NCBI GenBank assembly: GCA_002426025.1
Contig: DINP01000104.1
Span: 1 to 8,705 of the forward strand
Reading direction: 5' to 3'
DNA: 8,705 nucleotides
Source of the DNA: Bacteroidales bacterium UBA5537
Lineage (GTDB): Bacteria > Bacteroidota > Bacteroidia > Bacteroidales > Lentimicrobiaceae
Position numbers and translations under genes: made by a program. The notes beneath the pieces were generated by a model. It saw only the letters and a list, made by a program, of their open reading frames with translations. It did no database searches and was not told where the DNA came from. Below are positions 1 through 6,782 of this stretch, piece by piece (position 1 is the first letter of the stretch; every line of letters begins with the position of its first letter).

Positions 1-546
1 ATTGAAAGCAACCCATCCGGTTGCTTTTACTGAGACTGCGTTGGCGAACCAATAACTGGAAAGCACCGTCCGGGAAATTGAAAGCAACCCATCCGGTTGC
101 TTTTACTGAGACTGGCGGATTAAGCCAGCAAGCAAAGCCATGGTCAGTATTGAAAGCAACCCATCCGGTTGCTTTTACTGAGACACTAGATGATCTACCA
201 GGGCTTCCTCCGCTAAATATTGAAAGCAACCCATCCGGTTGCTTTTACTGAGACCCAAAGCCCTTTTCGGGAAAATACTGGGAAACGACATTGAAAGCAA
301 CCCATCCGGTTGCTTTTACTGAGACTCAACGGGACCACCTCCTGGAGGGATAACTGGGCCACCAGATTGAAAGCAACCCATCCGGTTGCTTATACTGAGA
401 CTTGTTACCAACCCGCGATAGATAGATGTTGCCCATTGAGTTATTGAAAGCAACCCATCCGGTTGCTTTTACTGAGACGAGAACCTAATACAAGGATAAT
501 TAAAAGTATCATTGAAAGCAACCATAACAGTTGCTTTCAATCTGTT
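1..546 (+). CRISPR. CRISPR array, trailer end (7 repeats plus degenerate terminal repeat)
   Basis: Seven 36-bp repeats start at 1, 77, 149, 219, 290, 366 and 443. All are identical except the sixth, which has a T-to-A change at 392. A degenerate eighth copy lies at 511-546. The seven spacers are unrelated and measure 40, 36, 34, 35, 40, 41 and 32 bp. Each repeat starts ATTGAAAGCAACC, carries a 9-bp inner palindrome (AAAGCAACC/GGTTGCTTT, loop CATCC) and ends ACTGAGAC. Read on the + strand, that end would be an 8-nt crRNA 5' handle of the -GAC/-AAC kind seen in type III and some type I systems. The decayed repeat at the right end, with a mutated repeat nearby, marks this as the old trailer side, so the leader should lie left of the window. 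The array begins at base 1 and is therefore cut. No cas gene is present; subtype and strand are inferred. Uneven, long spacers fit type III best. Confidence 0.97.
511..546 (+). repeat. Degenerate terminal CRISPR repeat forming a perfect hairpin
   Basis: The first 13 bases match the array repeat, but the right half has diverged so that 511-522 (ATTGAAAGCAAC) and 530-541 (GTTGCTTTCAAT) are exact reverse complements around the 7-nt loop CATAACA. This 12-bp stem is longer than the 9-bp stem of a normal repeat, and the ACTGAGAC end is lost. The right arm is also an exact antisense copy of the first 12 nt of every repeat in the array. There is no T-tract after it, so it is not a standard intrinsic terminator. 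Confidence 0.9.
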
Positions 547-771
547 TCGGTGGTTAAGCTTGTCTGCTTGTGCAAACCGGGGACGGAGTCAAAACTGCGG
601 TGGTTGAGCGATTCCGATACTATCGGAACGAAACCACCCATACCTGGCATTAAAAACAACCAACCCAACAGCACAAATATTTCTTTCGATACGTAAATAA
701 TTACTTTTCTATTGTAAAACCCCAATTAACTCAATATCTTTATCTTATAATAACCTTAAACCCATTTAAAA
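547..771. other. Non-coding region between CRISPR array and the 130-aa gene
   Basis: No convincing gene is seen here. The left half is GC-richer and structured: CGGTGGTTAAGC at 548-559 recurs as CGGTGGTTGAGC at 598-609, and a compound hairpin covers 599-638. The right half (about 690-771) is strongly A/T-rich, as expected for the promoter and leader of the gene at 772. TAACCTTA at 751-758 is a loose relative of the Bacteroidota -7 element TAnnTTTG, without a well-placed -33 box. The short reading frames here are of poor quality and partly run through CRISPR repeat sequence. Confidence 0.6.
599..638 (+). ncRNA. Compound hairpin, possible structured RNA element
   Basis: The outer stem GGTGGTT (599-605) pairs with AACCACC (632-638). 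The inner stem TTCCGATA (612-619) pairs with TATCGGAA (621-628) across base 620, so the last one or two inner pairs would open to form the loop. GAGCGA and CGA form an asymmetric internal loop between the stems. There is no downstream T-tract. An upstream second copy of GGTGGTT at 549-555 could compete for the same AACCACC. Whether this is transcribed is unknown; it could also be a protein-binding inverted repeat. Confidence 0.35.
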
Positions 772-1164
772 ATGAAAACCGTCCGATTGATCATTTCGTT
801 TTTTGTCGGCCTGCTTCTGGCGGGCGGTATATTTTACTACTATCACTATAACTTTGTAGAAACTTTACGTTTATCAGAAATCATAGGCAACACAGGAAAC
901 CCGATTGAAGATATGCTTACAGATGTTTTTGATTTTGATACCGGGCTAACACGTCACGATCTGAAACAGATTGAGAAACGCAAGGATTATTGGATGAAGC
1001 GGGTGGGAGAATTAGACCAGATTTCCGATCCCGATCAACAGGCAGAAGCATGGGCAAGGCTATACAACGAAATGGGGGAAGACAAATCAATGAGAAAGCT
1101 CAGGGACAAGGTTTTTGAGAAGAGCAGTAAACTTGGCATGATGGTGCTTGATGCCTTGCTTTAA
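772..1164 (+). CDS. Small single-pass membrane protein, unknown function
   Basis: This 130-residue protein has one clear hydrophobic segment at about residues 5-24 (LIISFFVGLLLAGGIFYYY) after a short start containing Lys and Arg. That predicts an N-terminal membrane anchor or uncleaved signal, with the remainder, about 105 residues, on one side of the membrane. The rest is charged, mostly helical in character and rich in Asp, Glu, Lys and Arg, with no Cys and no motif I can assign to a family. The ATG follows a run of A/T (TTTAAAAATG), usual for Bacteroidota starts that lack a Shine-Dalgarno motif. The gene lies alone between the CRISPR trailer and a convergent ATPase gene 46 bp downstream, so it is probably monocistronic. 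Function is unknown; proximity to the array is not evidence of a CRISPR role. Confidence 0.8.
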   Translation: MKTVRLIISFFVGLLLAGGIFYYYHYNFVETLRLSEIIGNTGNPIEDMLTDVFDFDTGLTRHDLKQIEKRKDYWMKRVGELDQISDPDQQAEAWARLYNEMGEDKSMRKLRDKVFEKSSKLGMMVLDALL

Positions 1165-1171
1165 AAGCTGC

Positions 1172-1195
1172 ATTTACCACTCCTGAAAGGTAAAT
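1172..1195. terminator. Weak hairpin between convergent genes
   Basis: ATTTACC (1172-1178) pairs with GGTAAAT (1189-1195) across a 10-nt loop, in the 46-bp gap between two convergent genes. On the minus strand a short U-rich stretch (CTTTTAA) follows about 4 nt after the stem; on the plus strand there is none. It could help end the minus-strand gene, but the stem is A/T-rich and weak. Confidence 0.3.
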
Positions 1196-1210
1196 TAGTT
1201 GCCGGAATAT

Positions 1211-3880
1211 CTAATTCATGGGTATGGTATCAAACACAAAAGGCAGGGAGAGTGTATTGTTAATCTGTAACCTGCCAACACATTTATAGTTTGGCAAGGT
1301 TAAAATATTCTCCCGGCTAAGGTATGGAGTAAAGTACGGCATAATGAAGTCCACATCATTGATGCCCGGCCTGAAAAAGATGGTGCTTCCGACGTTCCCC
1401 AGCACCGATTGCATCATTTGCCCACTCAACTGACCCAGAGTCTGGTTTGCCAATACCAGGCTAAGCCGGTACTTTCTGGCTTCCGACATGGCATACATCA
1501 CCGACTGGGCCATGAAATTCTGGAATTCATCTACAAAAAGGGTAAAATCATTGCGCTTTTCTTCAGGAATGTTCTCCCGTGAGAAAGCTGCATTGATAAT
1601 TCTTGACAAGACAACTGTGCCTAAAATATTGACCCCGATTTTACCAATTTTCCCTTTGGGAAGGGATACGAGCAGGATTTTATTATTGTCAATTATCTCC
1701 CTGAAATTAATGTTGCTTTTTTGCGTAACCACGATGGGTTTTATGTATTCATTAATCAGCAACTGGTTTAGTTTGCTCACAATGTAGGGCGATACATTCA
1801 TCAATGACATTTCACCATTGGCTTTTAATGCGGTCTCTCTCCAGAAATCAACCACTTCGCGGTCCTTACATTTTGATAACAATTCTTCTCTGAATGATGT
1901 ATTTTGAAATACACTGGCAATATCACCAATTGAACCCAGGTTATCGGCATCGTCCATCAAGAGAAGCAAAGCGTTTTTCATGAACAATTCAAAGATTGGG
2001 CCCATGGTCATGGATTCGTATTCCTGACGAAAAAAGTTAAACAAATCATCAATCAGAAAGCTCTTTTCCTGCGGATTCTCTTTATTGTATTCAAGCAGGT
2101 TTATCCTGACCTTGTTCTTTATATTCCCGGGCTCAATAAGTATAATATCTTTTTTCCGTTTATCCGGAATATTATTCAGCAGTTTTTTATGTAAGTCGCC
2201 GTGTGGGTCAATCACACAAACCCCATTCCCCGCATTTATTCTGTCCATAATCATTGAGTACAGGACAGTAGTTTTACCGGTTCCGGTCTGGCCAAGCATG
2301 TAAAGGTGCTTTCGCAGATCTTCCACACTGATTTTTACCGGCATCTCGATACCGTTGCTCTTTATTTTTCCGGCCAGTACTCCTTTTTCATTCATATTTT
2401 CAGGAATATACCCAAATGCAGGTTGAAGGTATCTGATACCTGAAATTGCGGCCGATGAGGGATAAGGAAATTTAAATATACCGGCAACCGTGCTCAGAGG
2501 ATAAAGATGGCTCCAGCCAGGACGCTCATTGTCTTTACCACGTACTTTTAATATATCCTCACTACTGAAGCTGATCTGAGTCGTTTTTACATTTGATTCA
2601 TGCCCGAAAAATGAAGTTGTTATAGCCGATAGCAGATTCTCCCCTATTCTCTTTGATTTCTGAGCCGCAAAAACTTCTACCTTAAAACATTTGGAAGGTG
2701 CATTCAAGTAGGCTGTTATGCTTTGAGTGACTTTTTCTTTTTCAATATCCGTAAGATTATACAACCTGATATCTTCCTCCAAATCCCTTAACCAGTCAAT
2801 TTCCTCACGCTTCAGTTTGACTGGTGAAACAACGATTTCAACCATGGCATCTTTTTTCTGAAGAAACAACTGTTCGCAGAAATCATCCGTTCGGAGGTTG
2901 GGTTTTGGCAAATAGGGCAGCGTTCCCTCATCTTCTGCCACTGCCTTTGTAGCTGGCCTGAAACCAATTCCGGAACGATGAAATGAAGTACAAGGGATTA
3001 TTTCAGGGCTAAACTCAACAAAGCTTTCAGGAATAAATGGGACTAATATGTTTTTCAGTTCTTTTTCATCCGTAACAGGGGAAAAGGAATAGATTGTTCT
3101 GCCTGGTTCTTTTTTTGACTGCATAATCAGGTTAAACTCTGCCTGTATTTCCCTATAACGTAGCATCGCCTCATCGTAAGCCTGCGATTTAAATTCGATT
3201 ACCAATACCGGTCTGATGTATTCATCGCCCGGATCAGACAGATACCTCAACCGCAAGGTAAGTCCCGAATCATAAAAGGTGAGTGAATTTAAAAGGTTGT
3301 TGTGCCACTCGTAGGCCAGGTGGCTCAGGTATTCCGTTTCGTACTTATTCTCAAACGAAGCGCTTGCCACGGCATTCAATCTGAAGGCAAAGTATCCACT
3401 ATCAGGATTGTCGCTTTTTGATGTAAAAAACAGGAACGGCAATGGCGCTGATTTATTTGATGCTGAATTAGTCAGGTTTAGCAGTTTTCTTTTTTGATTG
3501 GATTGCTGAATGGCGCTTTCAATCTGCAGGAACAAACGACCGGGATTAATGGTCGGTTTTGCAAAATAATCGTGCGCACCCAGTCTGATGCATTCAGAAA
3601 CCAGTTGAAAATCATCGGTTTTTGCTGTCAAAATAACCACGGGCATGCATTCGTCCATTTCTTTGATTTTCAACAAGCCCTCTAACCCCTGCATTTTATC
3701 GTCAGCAAATGTCAATCCAAGGATCACCGCTTCAATGCTTCCGGGATAAAGCCCGAGCTTCTTCAACCCATCCTCAACACTGGGCGAATTGGTAAGATTA
3801 AAATCATACTTCAGTGCAGATTTTTCAAGAATGGGCTGCCATCTCGAAAATTTATCATCTATCATAAGGATTTCACGCAT
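1211..3880 (-). CDS. Pseudo-receiver domain fused to VirD4/TraG/HerA-like DNA-translocating ATPase
   Basis: The 889-residue protein has three parts. Residues 1-125 form a CheY-like receiver fold: acidic pair D8/D9, T85 in VVILT and K108 in YFAKP are kept, but the phosphoacceptor position at the end of strand 3 (AVILGL) is G55, so normal phosphorylation is unlikely. Residues about 145-510 are a mixed region resembling the N-terminal part of VirB4/TraG-type ATPases; I assign it no firm family. Residues 520-889 are a RecA-like motor: Walker A GQTGTGKT (530-537), VIDPHGD (556-562), Walker B LFVDEFQ (781-787) and a sensor-like ANQTLGQL (811-818). VIDPHGD and the VDEFQ-to-ANQ spacing are typical of coupling proteins and HerA-type translocases. 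No membrane segment is evident, unlike classical VirD4, so it is probably cytosolic. The start is the first Met of the receiver strand (MREILMIDD). It is transcribed away from the gene at 4077. The motor call is secure; the biological role is not. Confidence 0.93.
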   Translation of the reverse strand: MREILMIDDKFSRWQPILEKSALKYDFNLTNSPSVEDGLKKLGLYPGSIEAVILGLTFADDKMQGLEGLLKIKEMDECMPVVILTAKTDDFQLVSECIRLGAHDYFAKPTINPGRLFLQIESAIQQSNQKRKLLNLTNSASNKSAPLPFLFFTSKSDNPDSGYFAFRLNAVASASFENKYETEYLSHLAYEWHNNLLNSLTFYDSGLTLRLRYLSDPGDEYIRPVLVIEFKSQAYDEAMLRYREIQAEFNLIMQSKKEPGRTIYSFSPVTDEKELKNILVPFIPESFVEFSPEIIPCTSFHRSGIGFRPATKAVAEDEGTLPYLPKPNLRTDDFCEQLFLQKKDAMVEIVVSPVKLKREEIDWLRDLEEDIRLYNLTDIEKEKVTQSITAYLNAPSKCFKVEVFAAQKSKRIGENLLSAITTSFFGHESNVKTTQISFSSEDILKVRGKDNERPGWSHLYPLSTVAGIFKFPYPSSAAISGIRYLQPAFGYIPENMNEKGVLAGKIKSNGIEMPVKISVEDLRKHLYMLGQTGTGKTTVLYSMIMDRINAGNGVCVIDPHGDLHKKLLNNIPDKRKKDIILIEPGNIKNKVRINLLEYNKENPQEKSFLIDDLFNFFRQEYESMTMGPIFELFMKNALLLLMDDADNLGSIGDIASVFQNTSFREELLSKCKDREVVDFWRETALKANGEMSLMNVSPYIVSKLNQLLINEYIKPIVVTQKSNINFREIIDNNKILLVSLPKGKIGKIGVNILGTVVLSRIINAAFSRENIPEEKRNDFTLFVDEFQNFMAQSVMYAMSEARKYRLSLVLANQTLGQLSGQMMQSVLGNVGSTIFFRPGINDVDFIMPYFTPYLSRENILTLPNYKCVGRLQINNTLSLPFVFDTIPMN

Positions 3881-4076
3881 GATTTTATAGGTATAAGATG
3901 AGTAAGACAGCTGTTTTGAATAGGTTAAATTCCTTGCATCTGATCTGTATTTTTCACTCTAAAATTAAATTACCAATAAGTAGTAAAAATAAAGAAAAAG
4001 TACAGATGAAACAACCTTGCTCAATACCACCTGTTTTTGATTACTAAATTTTTACCTTTACCTGAAAAATCCACCC
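3881..4076. promoter_or_regulatory. Divergent intergenic region with long-range inverted repeat
   Basis: This 196-bp A/T-rich region separates the divergent genes ending at 3880 (-) and starting at 4077 (+), so promoters for both must lie here. ATCTGTA (3943-3949) and TACAGAT (4001-4007) are exact reverse complements. The symmetry extends to TTTTT (3950-3954) against AAAAA (3995-3999) with one extra G at 4000. ATCTG is also duplicated in tandem at 3938-3947. TACCTTTA at 4053-4060 differs at one base from the Bacteroidota -7 consensus TAnnTTTG and lies 16 bp before the ATG at 4077, so it may serve the plus-strand gene; the nearest TTTG (4036-4039) is too close to be a good -33 box. No clear -7 box was found for the minus-strand gene. 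Confidence 0.45.
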
Positions 4077-4328
4077 ATGACCATAAAATTTTCTAAAAGG
4101 CTTAACGAGGCAATAGCTAAAGGGGCAGCCGGTCTTAGCCCTGAACGGCCAAAGATCAGGTTGAGTGGCATATATAATGGATTTCTGGTGTACCTTGAGA
4201 AGCCTAATCGTGACGGGAACAGGACGATAGAATATACTTACGAAAAAGTAGGAATTGATAAAGAAGGGATTTTCTGGCTTTATGTGGAAGAGTTGGGTGG
4301 TTTTCGAACACCTCCGGCGGATAATTAA
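4077..4328 (+). CDS. Small orphan protein, unknown function
   Basis: This 83-residue protein is basic in its first half (MTIKFSKRLNEAIAKG) and has a likely beta-rich centre and end (IRLSGIYNGFLVYLEK, then GIFWLYVEELGGF). It has no membrane segment, no Cys and no motif I recognise. The reading frame looks like real protein: its charge pattern is balanced and hydrophobic residues alternate, whereas the overlapping minus-strand frame is rich in Phe, Ile, Pro and Cys and looks like a shadow. A near-consensus -7 element sits just upstream. It precedes the 286-residue receiver protein by 95 bp on the same strand, so the two may be co-transcribed, and it is divergent from the receiver-ATPase gene. 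A role as an accessory or adaptor in that cluster is a guess from position only. Confidence 0.65.
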   Translation: MTIKFSKRLNEAIAKGAAGLSPERPKIRLSGIYNGFLVYLEKPNRDGNRTIEYTYEKVGIDKEGIFWLYVEELGGFRTPPADN

Positions 4329-4390
4329 GGTTTCAATGTCAGCATTCAAATATCTCTTTCGGTCTCGTATGCATAATTACAGCAAATCCG

Positions 4391-4398
4391 TAAATTCG
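4391..4398 (+). promoter_or_regulatory. Possible -7 promoter element before receiver gene
   Basis: TAAATTCG matches the Bacteroidota -7 consensus TAnnTTTG at all but one fixed base and ends 25 bp before the ATG at 4424. No TTTG-type -33 box at the usual 19-21 bp spacing was found. It suggests the receiver gene may have its own promoter besides any read-through from 4077-4328. Confidence 0.3.
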
Positions 4399-4423
4399 CC
4401 TTCACCATACAATCCCACAACCG

Positions 4424-5284
4424 ATGAAACAGCAGATTCTGCTTATTGATGACGATATCACTTACTGCAAAACTTTTGAGCGTTCGGCAAGATCAGCAGC
4501 GTTTGAATTGGTTTATGCACATAACCTCTTAGAAGGTATTGGAATGTTAGATGAAAACCGCCAGATAGTAGCAGTGGTGCTTGATGGTCATAGTTTTTTG
4601 CAGCCTGATCAGTCCGGTGGCCCCAAAGCCAATTTTGTATATCATGCTTTACATGCACTTGATGATATGGAGCGGGAACAGCAACGGATCATTCCCCGTT
4701 GTGTGAATACCGAAAGCCCCACTGAGTTCAGAGAAGAGCTTCAGGGACTGGTACAGGTATTTGACAAACGTGGCGATGACAGCTTTCTGTTCCGATGGCT
4801 GAGAAAAGCTATTGCTGCACTTCCTGAAACCCGGATAAGGGAAGAATACAAGGATATTTTTGAACATACCAACAGTGTTTTCACCCATCAGGAAGAGAAC
4901 GAACTGATTGGTCTGATTCTTTTTGCCGAAACTTATACAGCTCAGGATATTCCAGGCAATCTTGCTGTTTTGCGTAGGCTGCTGGAGAAACTAACCGATG
5001 CCTGTGCTTTGAAATTACTTAATGAAGACCCCCGCAGCTATGCATCCAAAATGGGGGTATCGGTAAAACCGGTATTCGATACTTTGTATAGCCGTAAGAT
5101 ATTACCCCGTCAGATAGTAAAACAGGTACACTACCTCTACGCCTATTGCAGCGAATTTGGAACCCATATCTACCGGTCTCAGAATCCACCCTATAATCCG
5201 GATGTTTATGCTTTCAGGCGCAATCTAAACAGTTTTCTTGAAGTGCTCGGTTACTGTTCTGAGCTTTTTAACAGAAAAAGGTAG
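4424..5284 (+). CDS. Response-regulator-like receiver protein with helical, possibly HEPN/DUF4145-like C-terminus
   Basis: This 286-residue protein begins with a receiver domain (about 1-130): ILLIDDD supplies acidic residues D9-D11, strand 3 VVLD gives a likely phosphoacceptor D54, and T96 (RCVNT) and K115 (VFDK) sit where the switch Thr and conserved Lys are expected. The loop after D54 is longer than in CheY (residues 55-90), so it is an atypical receiver. Residues 140-286 are almost all helical and contain no recognisable DNA-binding helix-turn-helix. The pattern LRRLLEKLTDACAL (183-196), then YCSEFGTH (241-248) and a final long helix recalls DUF4145/HEPN helical bundles, and R229-x6-H236 resembles the HEPN RNase motif, though Gln follows the Arg instead of the usual polar Asn, His or Asp. 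The family call is tentative. No histidine kinase is nearby. It is followed after 115 bp by the helicase gene on the same strand. Confidence 0.88.
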   Translation: MKQQILLIDDDITYCKTFERSARSAAFELVYAHNLLEGIGMLDENRQIVAVVLDGHSFLQPDQSGGPKANFVYHALHALDDMEREQQRIIPRCVNTESPTEFREELQGLVQVFDKRGDDSFLFRWLRKAIAALPETRIREEYKDIFEHTNSVFTHQEENELIGLILFAETYTAQDIPGNLAVLRRLLEKLTDACALKLLNEDPRSYASKMGVSVKPVFDTLYSRKILPRQIVKQVHYLYAYCSEFGTHIYRSQNPPYNPDVYAFRRNLNSFLEVLGYCSELFNRKR

Positions 5285-5399
5285 AACTAATGAAGTAGCA
5301 ACCGTTTAACAGTTTTTAGTTTCCGATCGGATGTGTTCTTGATTTTTTGAACTTTTTACAATTTATTGCCAATCGGTTCAGTTTTAAATTAAGTTACAT

Positions 5400-6737
5400 A
5401 TGCCATCAATTTTTAACTACCTGCATTTCAGCAACCCTACCCAAGGGCAGAGTATCGCTTTAAAAGCAATGGAAATATTTGTGCATAATGATGACCCTTA
5501 CGATTTCCTTATTCTGACCGGTGCCGCCGGCACAGGAAAAACTTCGGTTACTTCGGCCCTGATCGGCTATCTCAATCACAAAAATATACCCTATAAAATT
5601 GCCGCACCAACCGGCAGGGCAGCCAGGATATTGGGACGAAAGGCGCGGACTACTGCATCCACCATTCATTCCCTGATTTATACGCCAAAAGCCGATGCGA
5701 ACTCGGGTAAAGTTTCATTTAAACTGAAATCGGGCTATAATAGTTCGCCAACTATTTATATTATTGACGAAGCATCTATGATCCCAAGAGAAGCGGGCAC
5801 TGAAAACGCCTTATTCGAGACAGAAAGAGGACTGATCTTCGACCTGGTAGAATATATAATGAAAGCGAACATCAATAATAAGATCATATTTCTTGGCGAC
5901 CATTACCAATTACCGCCTATAGGCGAAAGCCAATCTTATGCTCTGAATGAGCAATTTTTGGAGGAAACCTTTAATCTGAAGGGGTTATCATTTACCCTTT
6001 CCGAAGTTAAACGGCAGGAAGACGGCAGTTATATATTGCAGAATGCTACAGAAATCAGGCAAGCTATTGATAATAAAAAGGCTACATTTCCAATCAAAGG
6101 AAATCAGAACCGGAATATATACGCTGCTGCAGATAATTACGTGGAAAATTCACAGGAAAACGGCCCCGAAAATGCAGTTGCCATCGGCGTATCGAACAAA
6201 GCAAACAGCTTTTTCAACGAACTAATCAGGCAAAGGATTTTTGGGAGAGCAAAAAAAGTTTTGGAAGTGGGCGATCTTATGATGGTTACCCAAAACTGGA
6301 TGCGGAATGGGGTGCAGTTGTACAATGGTGACCATGTGCAGATAATGGCCATTGACTGGGACCTTCAGGAACAGGTGGCCGGTTTGCATTTTGTAGCTGT
6401 AAGGGTTAGGTTGCTTTTTTCTGAAACAGATACTGAAATTGATGACTATACGGTGATTGAATCCATTCTGGTGCCCGGTGGCAGAATTGGCCCACAACTT
6501 GAGAATGAATTGCGCAGACAGCGGTACATTAAGAACAAGCTATTCAGGGAATCGGAAATGCCCGGTGACGATCGTTATGTAGGGGCACTCAGGCTTATGT
6601 ATGGTCATGCCATCACCTGCAACAAAGCCCAGGGAGGTGAGTGGAAAAAAGTGTTTATCAACACATGGGGAATCCCCTCACTTAAGTGGCAGTACACCGC
6701 TGTTACAAGGGGGATAGAAGATATTGAAAAGTTCTGA
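5400..6737 (+). CDS. RecD/Dda-like superfamily 1 DNA helicase
   Basis: This 445-residue ATP-dependent helicase is predicted to unwind DNA 5'-to-3', as RecD2/Dda relatives do. All SF1 motifs are visible in order: Q-motif NPTQGQ (12-17), Walker A GAAGTGKT (41-48), Ia IAAPTGRAA (68-76), Ib TIHSLIY (88-94), Walker B IIDEASM (121-127), III FLGDHYQLPPIGE (164-176), IV VKRQ (203-206), V GHAITCNKAQGGEW (402-415) and VI YTAVTRG (432-438). The DHYQLPPIG and HAITCNKAQG forms are diagnostic of the RecD/TraI/Dda branch rather than UvrD/Rep. It has no RecD2-type N-terminal extension and no nuclease domain, so it is a minimal core helicase, and it ends only seven residues after motif VI. The start ATG directly opens the fold. 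It could be a housekeeping-like helicase or part of the neighbouring receiver/translocase cluster; the 115-bp gap leaves this open. Confidence 0.94.
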   Translation: MPSIFNYLHFSNPTQGQSIALKAMEIFVHNDDPYDFLILTGAAGTGKTSVTSALIGYLNHKNIPYKIAAPTGRAARILGRKARTTASTIHSLIYTPKADANSGKVSFKLKSGYNSSPTIYIIDEASMIPREAGTENALFETERGLIFDLVEYIMKANINNKIIFLGDHYQLPPIGESQSYALNEQFLEETFNLKGLSFTLSEVKRQEDGSYILQNATEIRQAIDNKKATFPIKGNQNRNIYAAADNYVENSQENGPENAVAIGVSNKANSFFNELIRQRIFGRAKKVLEVGDLMMVTQNWMRNGVQLYNGDHVQIMAIDWDLQEQVAGLHFVAVRVRLLFSETDTEIDDYTVIESILVPGGRIGPQLENELRRQRYIKNKLFRESEMPGDDRYVGALRLMYGHAITCNKAQGGEWKKVFINTWGIPSLKWQYTAVTRGIEDIEKF

Positions 6738-6782
6738 GATTACGATTTTGCATCACTCAAATTCTGCAGATATATTACAAAA

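Noticed and set aside
21..251. Plus-strand reading frames through the CRISPR array (also 463-696)
   Set aside because: They simply translate repeat and spacer sequence; the repeated peptide blocks come from the CRISPR repeats.
1..510. Spacers targeting other sequence in this window
   Set aside because: By eye none of the seven spacers matches the rest of the window; a database search would be needed to find protospacers.
547..771. CRISPR leader on this side, with the array read on the minus strand
   Set aside because: The region is A/T-rich on its right part, but the adjoining repeat is the most degenerate one and a mutated repeat lies nearby, which marks the trailer end; the -GAC repeat end also favours plus-strand reading.
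1211..3880. Classical conjugative coupling protein (VirD4/TraG of a full type IV secretion system)
   Set aside because: No N-terminal membrane segments, relaxase or mating-pair genes are visible in the window, and the N-terminus is receiver-like, so only motor-domain similarity is claimed.
4044..4349. Minus-strand frame of 101 codons opposite the 83-residue gene
   Set aside because: Its composition (many Phe, Ile, Pro and Cys, no domain logic) looks like an antisense shadow; the plus-strand frame has better protein character and a promoter-like element.
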